From NCBI RefSeq assembly GCF_001434365.1, contig NZ_AZFN01000007.1, positions 1 through 64,000 on the forward strand: a stretch of 64,000 nucleotides of DNA. The letters run 5' to 3'. A model generated the notes under the pieces. It made no database searches, was not told the origin of the DNA, and worked only from the letters and a program-made list of their open reading frames with translations. The DNA comes from Limosilactobacillus gastricus DSM 16045. GTDB lineage: Bacteria; Bacillota; Bacilli; Lactobacillales; Lactobacillaceae. Shown here piece after piece: positions 9,982 through 18,555 of the stretch. Position 1 is the stretch's first letter. Each line of letters begins with the position of its first letter. A program made the translations under genes and the position numbers.

Positions 9982-11508
9982 TTATTCTCCCTCCACGATT
10001 GAAATTAAGTTCTTCCATAATTGCATCACGTTAGCTTCCGAATATCGTTCACTATCCTGATAGGCATGGCCACTGAATTGCCGCAATTTGTCCGGATGAC
10101 TCAATAAATCAATAATGGTCTTAGCTAAACCGTCCCCATCACCATTTTGCGTTAGGTACCCATCTTGACCGTCAATTACCACTGCCGCTGGGCCATACTT
10201 GATGTCATTAGCCACAATTGGCACTCCATGGGATTGTCCTTCAACTAACGATAAGGGCAAACCCTCGGCTCGTGATGGTAAGACCATTACTTGGGCCTGA
10301 TCATACACTTGTGCCACATCACTGGTATAACCCTTAAAATGAACTGACCCCTTGATCTGAAGTTGGTCGACGAGTTCCTTTAGTTGGTCATCAAAATGAT
10401 CATTTGCATAGCCCCACAGCTCTAACTCAGCCGTTGGTACTGCTGCTTTAATTTGGGGCCAGACTTGAAGAAGTTGATCTTGTTGTTTTTCGGCGGAAAG
10501 CCGGGCCACAACCACTACTAGTCCAGGTCTGCGTTGTTCAAACGGCACTCGCGGGGTCTTTAAGACTTCATCAGGTACGATCGGCCCAGGAATTTGCAGG
10601 ACGCGCGTTTCTTTAGCAAACCGCGCTGCCACATCCGCTGCTTGTTGTGGGGTTAAAGCAATAATCCCATCCCAATCTTGAGCATGGTTTAAGCCCCAAG
10701 TATAGTTATAATTCAGGGGTGAATTCATAATGTCATCCCCATTGTTAAGATGATTATTGTGGAGTTGCAGCCAACGTGACACGCGATGATGCATATTTAA
10801 TACTGCCCATCCCAGTTCATAACTCCGGTCAACAATTAAACCAACCTTTTGATCACCCACGATCGCTGGATCAGTCACTAACTCGTCATAGAAAAAGCGG
10901 GTTAAATCATCAAAGTTGGTAAACTGATAATCACGACCACGATAATTAACCAGATGATATACTTGTTGTTCTTTTTCCCGTTTATTCAGGGTTTTCGTGG
11001 TTTGAATTGCCAAACTTCCATCTGGACGATAATAATTCTGCACTGTAATCTGATTGGACCAATCATACAATTGATCCACCGACAAGAAGCCCCGATAATC
11101 AAACCAGGCCACTTTAACTAGTTTTCCAAAGCGGTCAAAATATTGTTGATTTAACACATGGTGATCCCGTTTGTCCCGTCGAACATACATCACGCGATGT
11201 TTGCCCGCATAGTAATTATAATTAACTCCATCTGCTTGCCGTCTCCAGGATGGATCAATGGCCAGTTCTTGAATTTGTTTGGGATGATACTCTACCATCA
11301 GAGACTCTTGAAAGTAGTCAAACAGGTTAATAAAGTCTTGATCTTCTACCCCAGCAGCTTGGGTAATTTTATGTAATTCATTCGAATATTGGCGCGTCAC
11401 AATTTTGGCCGGGGAATTGAATTTGTTAAATAAATGCTGGCGCTTAATTTGCGCATGCTCAATTCCCGACTTATTAGTTTGTAAATTATCATTTAAGAAG
11501 AATAACAT
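9982..11508 (-). CDS. GT4-family glycosyltransferase, GtfB/TagE-like (second tandem copy)
   Basis: Predicted 508-residue glycosyltransferase, homologous over its length to the product of the following gene. It starts MLFFLNDNLQTNKSGIEHAQ, which parallels the partner, and has the GT-B donor domain with VVVVARLSAEKQQDQLLQV, SVHFKGYTSDVAQVYDQAQV and EGLPLSLVEGQSHGVPIVAN. AAAAGGAG precedes the ATG. The two genes form a two-gene operon transcribed leftwards and divergent from a small membrane protein gene. Known pairs of this kind work as a heteromeric protein O-glycosyltransferase or as wall teichoic acid glucosyltransferases; which applies here is inference. No signal peptide is seen. Confidence 0.8.
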   Translation of the reverse strand: MLFFLNDNLQTNKSGIEHAQIKRQHLFNKFNSPAKIVTRQYSNELHKITQAAGVEDQDFINLFDYFQESLMVEYHPKQIQELAIDPSWRRQADGVNYNYYAGKHRVMYVRRDKRDHHVLNQQYFDRFGKLVKVAWFDYRGFLSVDQLYDWSNQITVQNYYRPDGSLAIQTTKTLNKREKEQQVYHLVNYRGRDYQFTNFDDLTRFFYDELVTDPAIVGDQKVGLIVDRSYELGWAVLNMHHRVSRWLQLHNNHLNNGDDIMNSPLNYNYTWGLNHAQDWDGIIALTPQQAADVAARFAKETRVLQIPGPIVPDEVLKTPRVPFEQRRPGLVVVVARLSAEKQQDQLLQVWPQIKAAVPTAELELWGYANDHFDDQLKELVDQLQIKGSVHFKGYTSDVAQVYDQAQVMVLPSRAEGLPLSLVEGQSHGVPIVANDIKYGPAAVVIDGQDGYLTQNGDGDGLAKTIIDLLSHPDKLRQFSGHAYQDSERYSEANVMQLWKNLISIVEGE

Positions 11509-11564
11509 AGCCGACTCCTTTTCATTGGTTCGAGTTTATCACACCTCAATGAAGATTATTAGTG

Positions 11565-11578
11565 ATGTCTTCAGACAT
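11565..11578. promoter_or_regulatory. Inverted repeat in a divergent promoter region
   Basis: ATGTCT-TC-AGACAT, perfect six-base arms, lies in the 114-base gap between the glycosyltransferase pair and the small membrane protein gene. A plausible plus-strand promoter (TTAAGA, then TATATA just before AAAGGAG) follows it. Possible operator; no regulator is identified. Confidence 0.3.
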
Positions 11579-11622
11579 ATGTTAAGATAAAGAAATCAGT
11601 ATACTATATAAAGGAGTCCCTC

Positions 11623-12006
11623 ATGCAAAACCCCTTTGGGAACAACAACCAAGACTTTTTTAATAACTTACCCATTCCACCAAATTATGCCAAAATCATT
11701 AACGACCAGGGTGATATCCGAATTGCTAAGGTTGGTTTTTCCTGGACCACTCTCTGGTTCGGATTTTTCCCCGCTATTTTCCGGGGTGATTGGTATAATT
11801 TTTTAGTAATGCTTTTTATTGATGCTGACTACTACCTAGTATCAGTAGTCTTTGGGTGGCAATGGATGTTCGCCTTACCATTCCCCGCCATTTTCTTTGG
11901 CTTTGTATATAATTACTTATACTTCCGCCATCTCTTCCACAAAGGCTTTCGACCAGCGGATCAACATTCACAAGAAGTATTAACCCGCGCTAAATATTGG
12001 AAATAG
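11623..12006 (+). CDS. Small membrane protein, DUF2628-like
   Basis: 127-residue protein of unknown function. After a hydrophilic N-terminus rich in Asn and Pro it has a Trp/Phe-rich stretch (FSWTTLWFGFFPAIFRGDWY) and two or three hydrophobic segments (about residues 40-60, 65-80 and 85-105), ending in a charged tail. The pattern resembles DUF2628 proteins, small membrane proteins of lactobacilli and other bacteria, but that family call is from memory of the pattern. The RBS is AAAGGAG, seven bases before the ATG. It is monocistronic, with a strong terminator shared with pyrE just after it. Confidence 0.6.
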   Translation: MQNPFGNNNQDFFNNLPIPPNYAKIINDQGDIRIAKVGFSWTTLWFGFFPAIFRGDWYNFLVMLFIDADYYLVSVVFGWQWMFALPFPAIFFGFVYNYLYFRHLFHKGFRPADQHSQEVLTRAKYWK

Positions 12007-12023
12007 TAAGCCAACTCACAAAA

Positions 12024-12067
12024 CGGCGACTGATGAAGCAAATCGTTTCATCAGTCGCCGCTATTTT
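12024..12067. terminator. Bidirectional terminator
   Basis: Long perfect stem CGGCGACTGATGAA...TTTCATCAGTCGCCG with T-rich sequence on both strands, between the small membrane protein gene and the end of pyrE. Confidence 0.9.
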
Positions 12068-12071
12068 TTGC

Positions 12072-12710
12072 TTAATGTTGATCACTCCACGCTTGTGGAT
12101 CTTCTCGCCATTGATGTAATGATGCCAATTGATCTTGGTTAATCAATTGTTTTTGTTCTGCAGTGGTAATTAAGGTGGTGTAATTAGTGACAGTTTGATA
12201 GCTAAGACCGGCTTCCGCAAAGTTCTGATCTAAGGCTGGTAATTGGTAAGAGAAAACCGCAACTACCCCGAGGACCTGACCCCCTTCGCGATTAACTTCT
12301 TGGGCCGCCTTTAAAACGCTGCCCCCCGTAGAAAGCAAGTCGTCGATTACCACCACTTTTTGGCCTGGTTTTAAAACCCCTTCAACTTGTTTACCTTGTC
12401 CATGATCTTTGGGCTTTGACCGAACATAGATAAATGGCAAATCCATAGCTTGAGCAACCCAAGCGGCATGGGGAATCCCAGCTGTAGCTGTTCCGGCAAT
12501 CACTTCTGCTTCTGGGAAGTTCGCCTTGATTAATTCCACCATGCCTTGGTAAATATTCGCCCGCACATCAGGATAAGAAATGGTCAGCCGATTATCGGTA
12601 TAAATTGGCGAATGTAACCCACTCGCCCAGGTAAATGGTTGATCCGGGTTCAGGGTCACCGCTTGAATATCTAAAAGGCCTTGTGCAACTTTTTCAGCAT
12701 AATTTGTCAT
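12072..12710 (-). CDS. pyrE: Orotate phosphoribosyltransferase
   Basis: Makes orotidine 5'-phosphate from orotate and PRPP in UMP synthesis. 212 residues, the usual size. Visible are the substrate region FTWASGLHSPIYTDNR, IYVRSKPKDHGQGKQVEG (catalytic flexible loop with Lys-Asp-His) and the PRPP-binding motif VVVIDDLLSTGGSV. Its ATG overlaps the pyrF stop by four bases (ATGA), so the two are translationally coupled. Last gene of the pyrR-pyrF-pyrE unit, ending at a strong terminator. Confidence 0.96.
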   Translation of the reverse strand: MTNYAEKVAQGLLDIQAVTLNPDQPFTWASGLHSPIYTDNRLTISYPDVRANIYQGMVELIKANFPEAEVIAGTATAGIPHAAWVAQAMDLPFIYVRSKPKDHGQGKQVEGVLKPGQKVVVIDDLLSTGGSVLKAAQEVNREGGQVLGVVAVFSYQLPALDQNFAEAGLSYQTVTNYTTLITTAEQKQLINQDQLASLHQWREDPQAWSDQH

Positions 12711-13435
12711 TTTGTTTCTCCCATAAATGCTTGATAGATAGTTTGATAACTAGTAACTGGATCATCACTTTGCGTAATTGGTCGCCCAACCACAATGCCA
12801 TTACTACCAATTTGGCGCGCTTGAGCAGGGGTAACTACCCGGGATTGATCATCGGTTTGATTGAGGTTCGGTCGAATCCCTGGGGTTACACATAAAAAGT
12901 CATCCTGAGTAACCTCTCGAATGGCTTTAACCTCCAAGGCCGAGCAAATAACCCCGTTAGCCCCAGCCTTTTCCGCCAGTTGCGCATAGCGCTTAACTGA
13001 ATCTACTAACGCCCCCGGAATACCTTGTTCCTGATGCATGGTGTCCTCATCCATTGAAGTTAATTGGGTCACTGCTAATAACTTAGGTGTCGGCAAATTA
13101 ACTGTCTTGGCTCCGGCAGTCAGACCTTCCTTAGCTGCTTGAATCATTTTCGAGCCCCCAGCCGCATGGACCGTAGTAAAATCGACCCCCAATTGGCCAA
13201 GAATTTCCATCGATCGACGAATAGTATTTGGAATATCATAACCCTTAAGGTCCAAGAAAATTTTTAAGCCTTTGGCCTGGGCAGCTTTAATAATTGCCGG
13301 ACCATTAGCATAGTACAATTCCATGCCAATTTTCACAATTGGCTTATCAACTAAGGCACTCAGTTGATCAAATAGCTGTTCGGCAGCTTCTTTCGTATCA
13401 ACATCAATTGCCACCATTGGTACAAAATGTTCCAT
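12707..13435 (-). CDS. pyrF: Orotidine 5'-phosphate decarboxylase
   Basis: Catalyses the last step of UMP synthesis, OMP to UMP plus CO2. 242 residues with the active-site segment FLDLKGYDIPNT (Asp-x-Lys), an N-terminal VAIDVDTKEAAEQLFDQL barrel strand and the phosphate loop VTPGIRPN and GSNGIVVGRPIT. RBS AGGAG lies before the ATG. Preceded by a PyrR attenuator in the pyrR-pyrF gap, so it can be cut off separately from pyrR. Confidence 0.96.
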   Translation of the reverse strand: MEHFVPMVAIDVDTKEAAEQLFDQLSALVDKPIVKIGMELYYANGPAIIKAAQAKGLKIFLDLKGYDIPNTIRRSMEILGQLGVDFTTVHAAGGSKMIQAAKEGLTAGAKTVNLPTPKLLAVTQLTSMDEDTMHQEQGIPGALVDSVKRYAQLAEKAGANGVICSALEVKAIREVTQDDFLCVTPGIRPNLNQTDDQSRVVTPAQARQIGSNGIVVGRPITQSDDPVTSYQTIYQAFMGETK

Positions 13436-13446
13436 TACTTTCTCCT

Positions 13447-13520
13447 AATAAAAAACACAGTCCTCCCCATTGAGAACTGCGTTGCTCAATCACAATTTTG
13501 CCCTCTCTGGAGTCAATTCA
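13447..13520 (-). promoter_or_regulatory. PyrR-dependent attenuator between pyrR and pyrF
   Basis: Reading the minus strand, the PyrR-binding consensus GACTCCAGAGAGGG (13501-13514) comes first. It is followed by an alternative stem (ATTGAG/CTCAAT) and an intrinsic terminator, ACGCAGTtCTC pairing with GgGAGgACTGTGT plus T6. High UMP bound to PyrR should stabilise the binding loop and let the terminator form (known mechanism). Confidence 0.9.
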
Positions 13521-13530
13521 AATGTGATAG

Positions 13531-14170
<640 letters not shown>

Positions 14171-14231
14171 GTTTGTTAACATAAGTTTAACTTTGCTAAC
14201 ACTGGCTTGTCAATCATTTGTTAGATTCTCT

Positions 14232-15521
14232 TTAACCCTCCCAAGGGTTGGTCAAAATGATCGTTTGTTCACGATCAGGACCGACGGAAATCGTCGCTAA
14301 TTTGGCATTTGATAATTCTTCTAACCGTCGCAGGTACTTTTGCGCATTCTCTGGCAATTGATCAAACTCGGTAACTCCAGTAATGTCTTCTTGCCAACCC
14401 GGCCATTCTTCATAAACCGGTTCACACCGTTCTAGTTCGGCTAAACTAGCTGGATAGTAGTTGATAATTTCACCATCTAACTTGTAGGAGCGACAAATTT
14501 TAACCGTATCGAGGCCATCAAGCACATCCAAAAGGTTCAAGCTTAAGTAATTCATACCATTAACCCGTTGGGCGTGACGCATGGCAACACTATCAAACCA
14601 ACCTACCCGACGGGCGCGGCCAGTCACGGTTCCATATTCATGACCAGTTTCTCGAATATGATCCCCAATCTCATCATGCAATTCCGTTGGGAAAGGACCA
14701 GCTCCTACCCGGGTTGAGTATACCTTACAGATTCCGACAACTGTATTAATCAATTCTGGACCTACCCCAGCTCCCGTAGCGGCCCCACCGGCAGTTGGTA
14801 CCGATGAAGTAACGTATGGATAAGTCCCATGATCGATATCTAACATGGTGCCTTGTGCCCCTTCAAAGAGAACCTTTTGACCATTGGTTAAGGCATCACT
14901 AATCAACACCGAAGTATCCGTCACGTATTGTTTCAATTCTTGACCGTATTGGTAATATTCTTCAAAGATGTCATCAAAATTAATTGGGTCAACATTATAA
15001 ACCTTGGTGAATAAGTCATTTTTGATCGCTAAATTTTGCTTTAACTTCTCAGCAAAGGTGTCCTTTTCTAATAGGTCACACATCCGAATCCCAATTCGCG
15101 AAACCTTGTCCATATAGGTCGGGCCAATCCCATTTTGGGTTGTCCCCACTTTATGGTCACCTTTAGCAGCTTCTTGGCATTTATCCAATAAAATGTGGTA
15201 AGGCATCGTTAAGTGAGCTCGATTCGAAATCCTTAAGCCACTTACGTCGATCCCTTTTTCTTGAAGATAGTGTAATTCTTCTAAGAGGGCTTTGGGATTA
15301 ACCACCACCCCATTACCAACAACCGCCAATTTACCAGGGCTAAAAATCCCCGATGGCACTAATCGCAATGAGAACTTCTTGTCATCAAAGGCAATCGTAT
15401 GCCCTGCGTTATTCCCCCCTTGTGAACGAACCACGACGTCAGCATCTTGACTCAGGTAATCGGTCATCTTACCTTTCCCTTCGTCACCCCATTGACTACC
15501 AACAATCACTACTGATGCCAT
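14232..15521 (-). CDS. purA: Adenylosuccinate synthetase
   Basis: Joins IMP and aspartate with GTP to form adenylosuccinate, the first committed step to AMP. 429 residues, the normal length. Seen are the GTP-binding P-loop [11 protein letters not shown] at the N-terminus, [10 protein letters not shown] with the catalytic His, [50 protein letters not shown] and [23 protein letters not shown] precedes the ATG. Monocistronic as far as can be seen, upstream of pyrR in the same direction. Confidence 0.97.
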   Translation of the reverse strand: MASVVIVGSQWGDEGKGKMTDYLSQDADVVVRSQGGNNAGHTIAFDDKKFSLRLVPSGIFSPGKLAVVGNGVVVNPKALLEELHYLQEKGIDVSGLRISNRAHLTMPYHILLDKCQEAAKGDHKVGTTQNGIGPTYMDKVSRIGIRMCDLLEKDTFAEKLKQNLAIKNDLFTKVYNVDPINFDDIFEEYYQYGQELKQYVTDTSVLISDALTNGQKVLFEGAQGTMLDIDHGTYPYVTSSVPTAGGAATGAGVGPELINTVVGICKVYSTRVGAGPFPTELHDEIGDHIRETGHEYGTVTGRARRVGWFDSVAMRHAQRVNGMNYLSLNLLDVLDGLDTVKICRSYKLDGEIINYYPASLAELERCEPVYEEWPGWQEDITGVTEFDQLPENAQKYLRRLEELSNAKLATISVGPDREQTIILTNPWEG

Positions 15522-15651
15522 AAATAATCACCTCATTTTTCGATTGCACAATTACTTAATAATACTACAAAATCAGCTACCAGATTGCAAGTCTAGATAT
15601 TGACAATTGATAGTTAGATGACTGAAATTGTTCGGTTTTGTGCGGAGGAAA

Positions 15652-15682
15652 ATTAAAACAGCCCGTTAAAAAACGGACTGCT
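15652..15682 (-). terminator. Terminator after the CHAP hydrolase gene
   Basis: Stem GCAGTCCGTT/AACGGGCTGT with a TTTT loop and a T-rich tail on the minus strand, immediately after the CHAP gene stop. Confidence 0.65.
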
Positions 15683-15693
15683 TTGCCAATCTA

Positions 15694-16251
15694 TTAATTT
15701 TTATGAATGACGCTCTTAATCGTCGTTTGGCTATAGGTCCGGTTGTATTGCGATACAACTTGACCATTTTCAGCGTTTTGTTCCAAGGTAACCATGTTCC
15801 CATCGCTATCAATCGAAACAACCACGCCCGTATGTCCATAGATTCCTGGACTAAGCGCCCCACCAGCTTCCCAACAAATAATATCGCCAGGTTTAATGTC
15901 ACTGATGCTTGGGTAATTTGTCACTGTAAAGCCATAGCTTGCCCAGTCATAGTCAGACCCAATATCTTGGGCGTACTCATGACCGCTCCCCATCATGGTT
16001 GGGCCACCTAATTGTTTGGCATACCAAGCTGACAATCCATAACATTGCCCATTATATAAAGTATTTCCTTGTTGCGCTTCTAAGGCCGCTAAAGCCTCGC
16101 TCACACTCATTGAATTATTAGTCGTAGTTGTCGTCGTGGTTTGATCACTTTGATTATCATCAGCAAATGCTGGGACAACACTTGTGGTCATTAATGCCCC
16201 AAGAGACAGGCTGGCCATTAAAATTTTACTTATCTTGGATTTAAAAATCAT
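15694..16251 (-). CDS. Secreted CHAP-domain peptidoglycan hydrolase
   Basis: 185-residue secreted protein. A signal peptide (about residues 1-30: basic start, hydrophobic ILMASLSLGALMTTSVVPAFA, cleavage after AFA) is followed by a short linker with seven consecutive Thr and then a CHAP domain (about residues 60-185). The catalytic Cys is in NGQCYGLSAWYAKQL, and the His in GIYGHTGVVVSID. CHAP enzymes cleave peptidoglycan as amidases or endopeptidases; there is no separate cell-wall-binding domain. GGAGG lies before the ATG and the gene is bracketed by terminators, so it is probably transcribed alone. The Thr run could be glycosylated; this is inference. Confidence 0.88.
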   Translation of the reverse strand: MIFKSKISKILMASLSLGALMTTSVVPAFADDNQSDQTTTTTTTNNSMSVSEALAALEAQQGNTLYNGQCYGLSAWYAKQLGGPTMMGSGHEYAQDIGSDYDWASYGFTVTNYPSISDIKPGDIICWEAGGALSPGIYGHTGVVVSIDSDGNMVTLEQNAENGQVVSQYNRTYSQTTIKSVIHKN

Positions 16252-16368
16252 CAGATCCTCCTAAAAAATCGATAACTTTACTATACAAGATAATCTTTAA
16301 CAAAAAATAACAACAACGCAAAAAATGGTTAACATAAATTTCATTTATATTACAGCTTGATTGCGAAC

Positions 16369-16404
16369 AAAAAGACTGGTAAGAAATTAATTTCTTACCA
16401 GTCT
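16369..16404 (-). terminator. Terminator of the wecB-GT2-repeat protein operon
   Basis: Perfect 13-base stem GACTGGTAAGAAA/TTTCTTACCAGTC followed by T5 on the minus strand, 14 bases after the repeat-protein stop codon. Confidence 0.9.
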
Positions 16405-16416
16405 CTATTGAAATAA

Positions 16417-17061
16417 CTAGCAGAACCAGTAAACCACGTAGTAACTAACTGCGTAGCATGGTGTCCAGCCCCATGACCATGCACATGGGTTCCAGCCATG
16501 GTGAGCTGGCTTCCAGTGGTGACCATGATTTGGAGCCTTTGGTGCTGTTGGTGCCGTCGGAGCGGTTTCAGCAGTAGGAGCCGTAGCTGCAGTGCCGGCT
16601 GTAGCAGCAGTACCAGCTGTGGCGGCAGTGCCGGCTGTGGCAGCAGTGCCGGCCGTAGCAGCAGTACCAGCCGTAGCAGCAGTGCCGACCGTAGCGGCAG
16701 CATCAGCTGTGGCGGCAGTGCCGGCCGTAGCGGCAGTACCAGCTGTGGCGGCAGTCGTGGCCGTTTCAGCAACTGGAGCAACTTCAGCTACCGGAGCAAC
16801 TTGGGCTACATCAGCTGTTGGAGCGGTACTTGCGGTCTCAGCCGTCGTCGTTGTCGTTGACGTAGCAGCGGTTTGACCTGTTGTGGTTACGTCCGCTTGA
16901 GTTGCCGTGGTTGCAGTCGTTGCTACTGATGATGTCAAGGCGATATCAGCTGTCGTAGTATCAGTAGTGGTGGTATCCGCATTAGCAGTTGCTGTTCCCG
17001 CAAGGGTCAATGCAAAGGCAGCTGCGGCCGTCGTTGTCAAAACTTTCGTCCATTTTTTCAT
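16417..17061 (-). CDS. Secreted (Ala-x-Thr)n tripeptide-repeat protein with Trp/His/Cys-rich tail
   Basis: 214-residue exported protein with no family recognised. Residues 1-28 form a signal peptide ending TATANA. A Thr-rich stretch (about 29-75) leads into about 35 consecutive triplets with Ala first and mostly Thr or Val third (about 75-178), including alternating AAT-AGT units and, at the ends, APT, AEV, AQV and APK. The final 36 residues are unlike the rest: five His, six Trp, several Tyr and three Cys (ending VVYWFC). The triplet resembles antifreeze glycoproteins, whose Ala-Ala-Thr repeats carry O-glycans, and mucin-like linkers. Codons vary between repeats, so the protein sequence appears to be maintained. 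It starts 17 bases after the GT2 gene (GAGGTAATGAC site) and ends the operon. A glycosylated surface fibre is inference. Confidence 0.8.
   Translation of the reverse strand: MKKWTKVLTTTAAAAFALTLAGTATANADTTTTDTTTADIALTSSVATTATTATQADVTTTGQTAATSTTTTTAETASTAPTADVAQVAPVAEVAPVAETATTAATAGTAATAGTAATADAAATVGTAATAGTAATAGTAATAGTAATAGTAATAGTAATAPTAETAPTAPTAPKAPNHGHHWKPAHHGWNPCAWSWGWTPCYAVSYYVVYWFC
16590..16760 (-). repeat. Degenerate 18-bp tandem repeat coding AAT-AGT
   Basis: About nine degenerate copies of an 18-base unit encoding Gly-Thr-Ala-Ala-Thr-Ala within the secreted repeat protein. Third-codon positions differ between copies while the residues stay the same; a few copies have single substitutions (for example ADA and VGT). 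Confidence 0.85.
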
Positions 17062-17078
17062 GTCATTACCTCATAGAT

Positions 17079-18518
17079 TTAATTTCCAATTTGATCTTGA
17101 ATTCCGTGGGTTGTTTTCTCCCACTTTGTAATCCCACGTAATTTGTTGCATAAGGCAATAATAATAGCAGGATACAGAATGTAGTTATATAAAATTAACA
17201 AAATACAAGCAAAATAGATTTGCGGTGTCTGTTCTTCTTGCGAAATTTTTAGATAGTTATAGCAAATTAGGAGATCGATACTGTAATTAATCATTAACAA
17301 GCCGATCAATAACAGCCAATACTGTGAAAGATTAGCAATTACATATCCTAAAACATATAGATTCGCAATCCCGAATAGAATCGTCGTAAACGGAATCAAC
17401 ATGTAAAAGCTCATTTCTAATTTGGCTAGCCCGCCAACATGATTATTCCTTAAAATCCGTCCCCAGTATCCCGTTAAACAATCCATACCACCTTGGGTCC
17501 AGCGAGTACGCTGGCGAACAAAGGCTTTGACCTTATCCACCGCCTCTTGATAAACCACGATATCGGGGGCATAACGGGTTTCTTTGCCTTCTAACAAGAA
17601 CCGCGTACTAAATTCAAAATCTTCTAATAAAGCATTCCCCCACGGGTCATAGCGAGTGACCGAGCTAGCCCGGATGAACTGGCCATTCCCAGAAGCAGCC
17701 GCATTATTAATCTTATTTCGGGTATTTTGAATCCAGTTATTAATTACGGTAAATTCAACATCCTGCAAAATTTGTAAGAGGTTGTGACATTCCACCATTT
17801 TGACTCGAGTTTGCAATAAAGCAAGTTTAGGGCTCTGACTGAAAGTTTTAATTACTCGTTCATAATCAATTGGACGCATATAAGCATCGGCATCAAGTAC
17901 CCCACAGACGACCCGTGATGGATCGGTTTCTTGATCAACCACGCGATGATAGGCCCAGTTTAAAGCGTCACCTTTCCCAGTTTGAGCATTGGGCTTAAAA
18001 CGCTGAATCAACTGAACCCGATCGGTACAAGCATACTGACTAATTGCTTGGCGCACCTCATTGGCAGTCTCATCGGTTGAACCATCATCAATGATCACCA
18101 TCTTAACCATCGGTAAGTGTCGCGTACTTTCTAAAAAACCAGCAATCGTCTTTTTAATGACCGGTTCTTCATTCATCGCCGGCACTAAAATGATTAAACT
18201 CTTAATTGATGATTCTTCAACCGTTTCCGGCTTCACGAACTTTTTAACTCGCTGCCTAAATCCTGATAGCATCGTCATTGCTACCAGCAATTCACGTTTT
18301 AACAGTGGCGTTTTCGCTGCCGTCTGCCGTTTAGGTTTAACTCCGTAAAGCATCAAAATTGATTGTAAGATACTCCAACTTACGGTCGTTCGTTGGTCAC
18401 GATACTGTTCTTCCAACTCGTAATTTCTAGGTGTCGATCCAAAAGCAATCAAACAAACCAACCAAGTTGAATAAACAATTAAGCCAACTAACGAAAAATT
18501 AAAGATTACCTGATTCAC
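17079..18518 (-). CDS. Membrane-bound processive family 2 glycosyltransferase
   Basis: 479-residue polysaccharide-synthase-like enzyme. One N-terminal membrane helix (about residues 5-27) is followed by a cytosolic GT-A domain and three or four C-terminal helices. All processive GT2 signatures are present: VPAMNEE, IIDDGSTDET (UDP binding), VLDADAYM (metal), LLEDFEFSTRFL (base) and QRTRWTQGG (QxxRW acceptor motif). The same plan is seen in hyaluronan, PNAG and cellulose synthases; the sugar is not determined by sequence. The GTG at 18518 is preferred (GGAGG ten bases upstream); a GTG at 18530 overlaps the ribosome site. It lies between two Ala-x-Thr proteins and downstream of wecB, so UDP-ManNAc or UDP-GlcNAc is a likely donor (inference). 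Confidence 0.87.
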   Translation of the reverse strand: MNQVIFNFSLVGLIVYSTWLVCLIAFGSTPRNYELEEQYRDQRTTVSWSILQSILMLYGVKPKRQTAAKTPLLKRELLVAMTMLSGFRQRVKKFVKPETVEESSIKSLIILVPAMNEEPVIKKTIAGFLESTRHLPMVKMVIIDDGSTDETANEVRQAISQYACTDRVQLIQRFKPNAQTGKGDALNWAYHRVVDQETDPSRVVCGVLDADAYMRPIDYERVIKTFSQSPKLALLQTRVKMVECHNLLQILQDVEFTVINNWIQNTRNKINNAAASGNGQFIRASSVTRYDPWGNALLEDFEFSTRFLLEGKETRYAPDIVVYQEAVDKVKAFVRQRTRWTQGGMDCLTGYWGRILRNNHVGGLAKLEMSFYMLIPFTTILFGIANLYVLGYVIANLSQYWLLLIGLLMINYSIDLLICYNYLKISQEEQTPQIYFACILLILYNYILYPAIIIALCNKLRGITKWEKTTHGIQDQIGN

Positions 18519-18555
18519 GTATTGTCTCACCTCCTTTCAATGTAGGATAATGGTC

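Noticed and set aside
16590-16760. Tandem repeats as a CRISPR array or non-coding satellite
   Set aside because: No unique spacers; the 18-base unit is in frame and codes a regular triplet in a protein with signal peptide and ribosome site.
16592-16876. Ala/Val-rich open frame on the plus strand opposite the repeat protein
   Set aside because: It is the antisense shadow of the repetitive gene, with no ribosome site.
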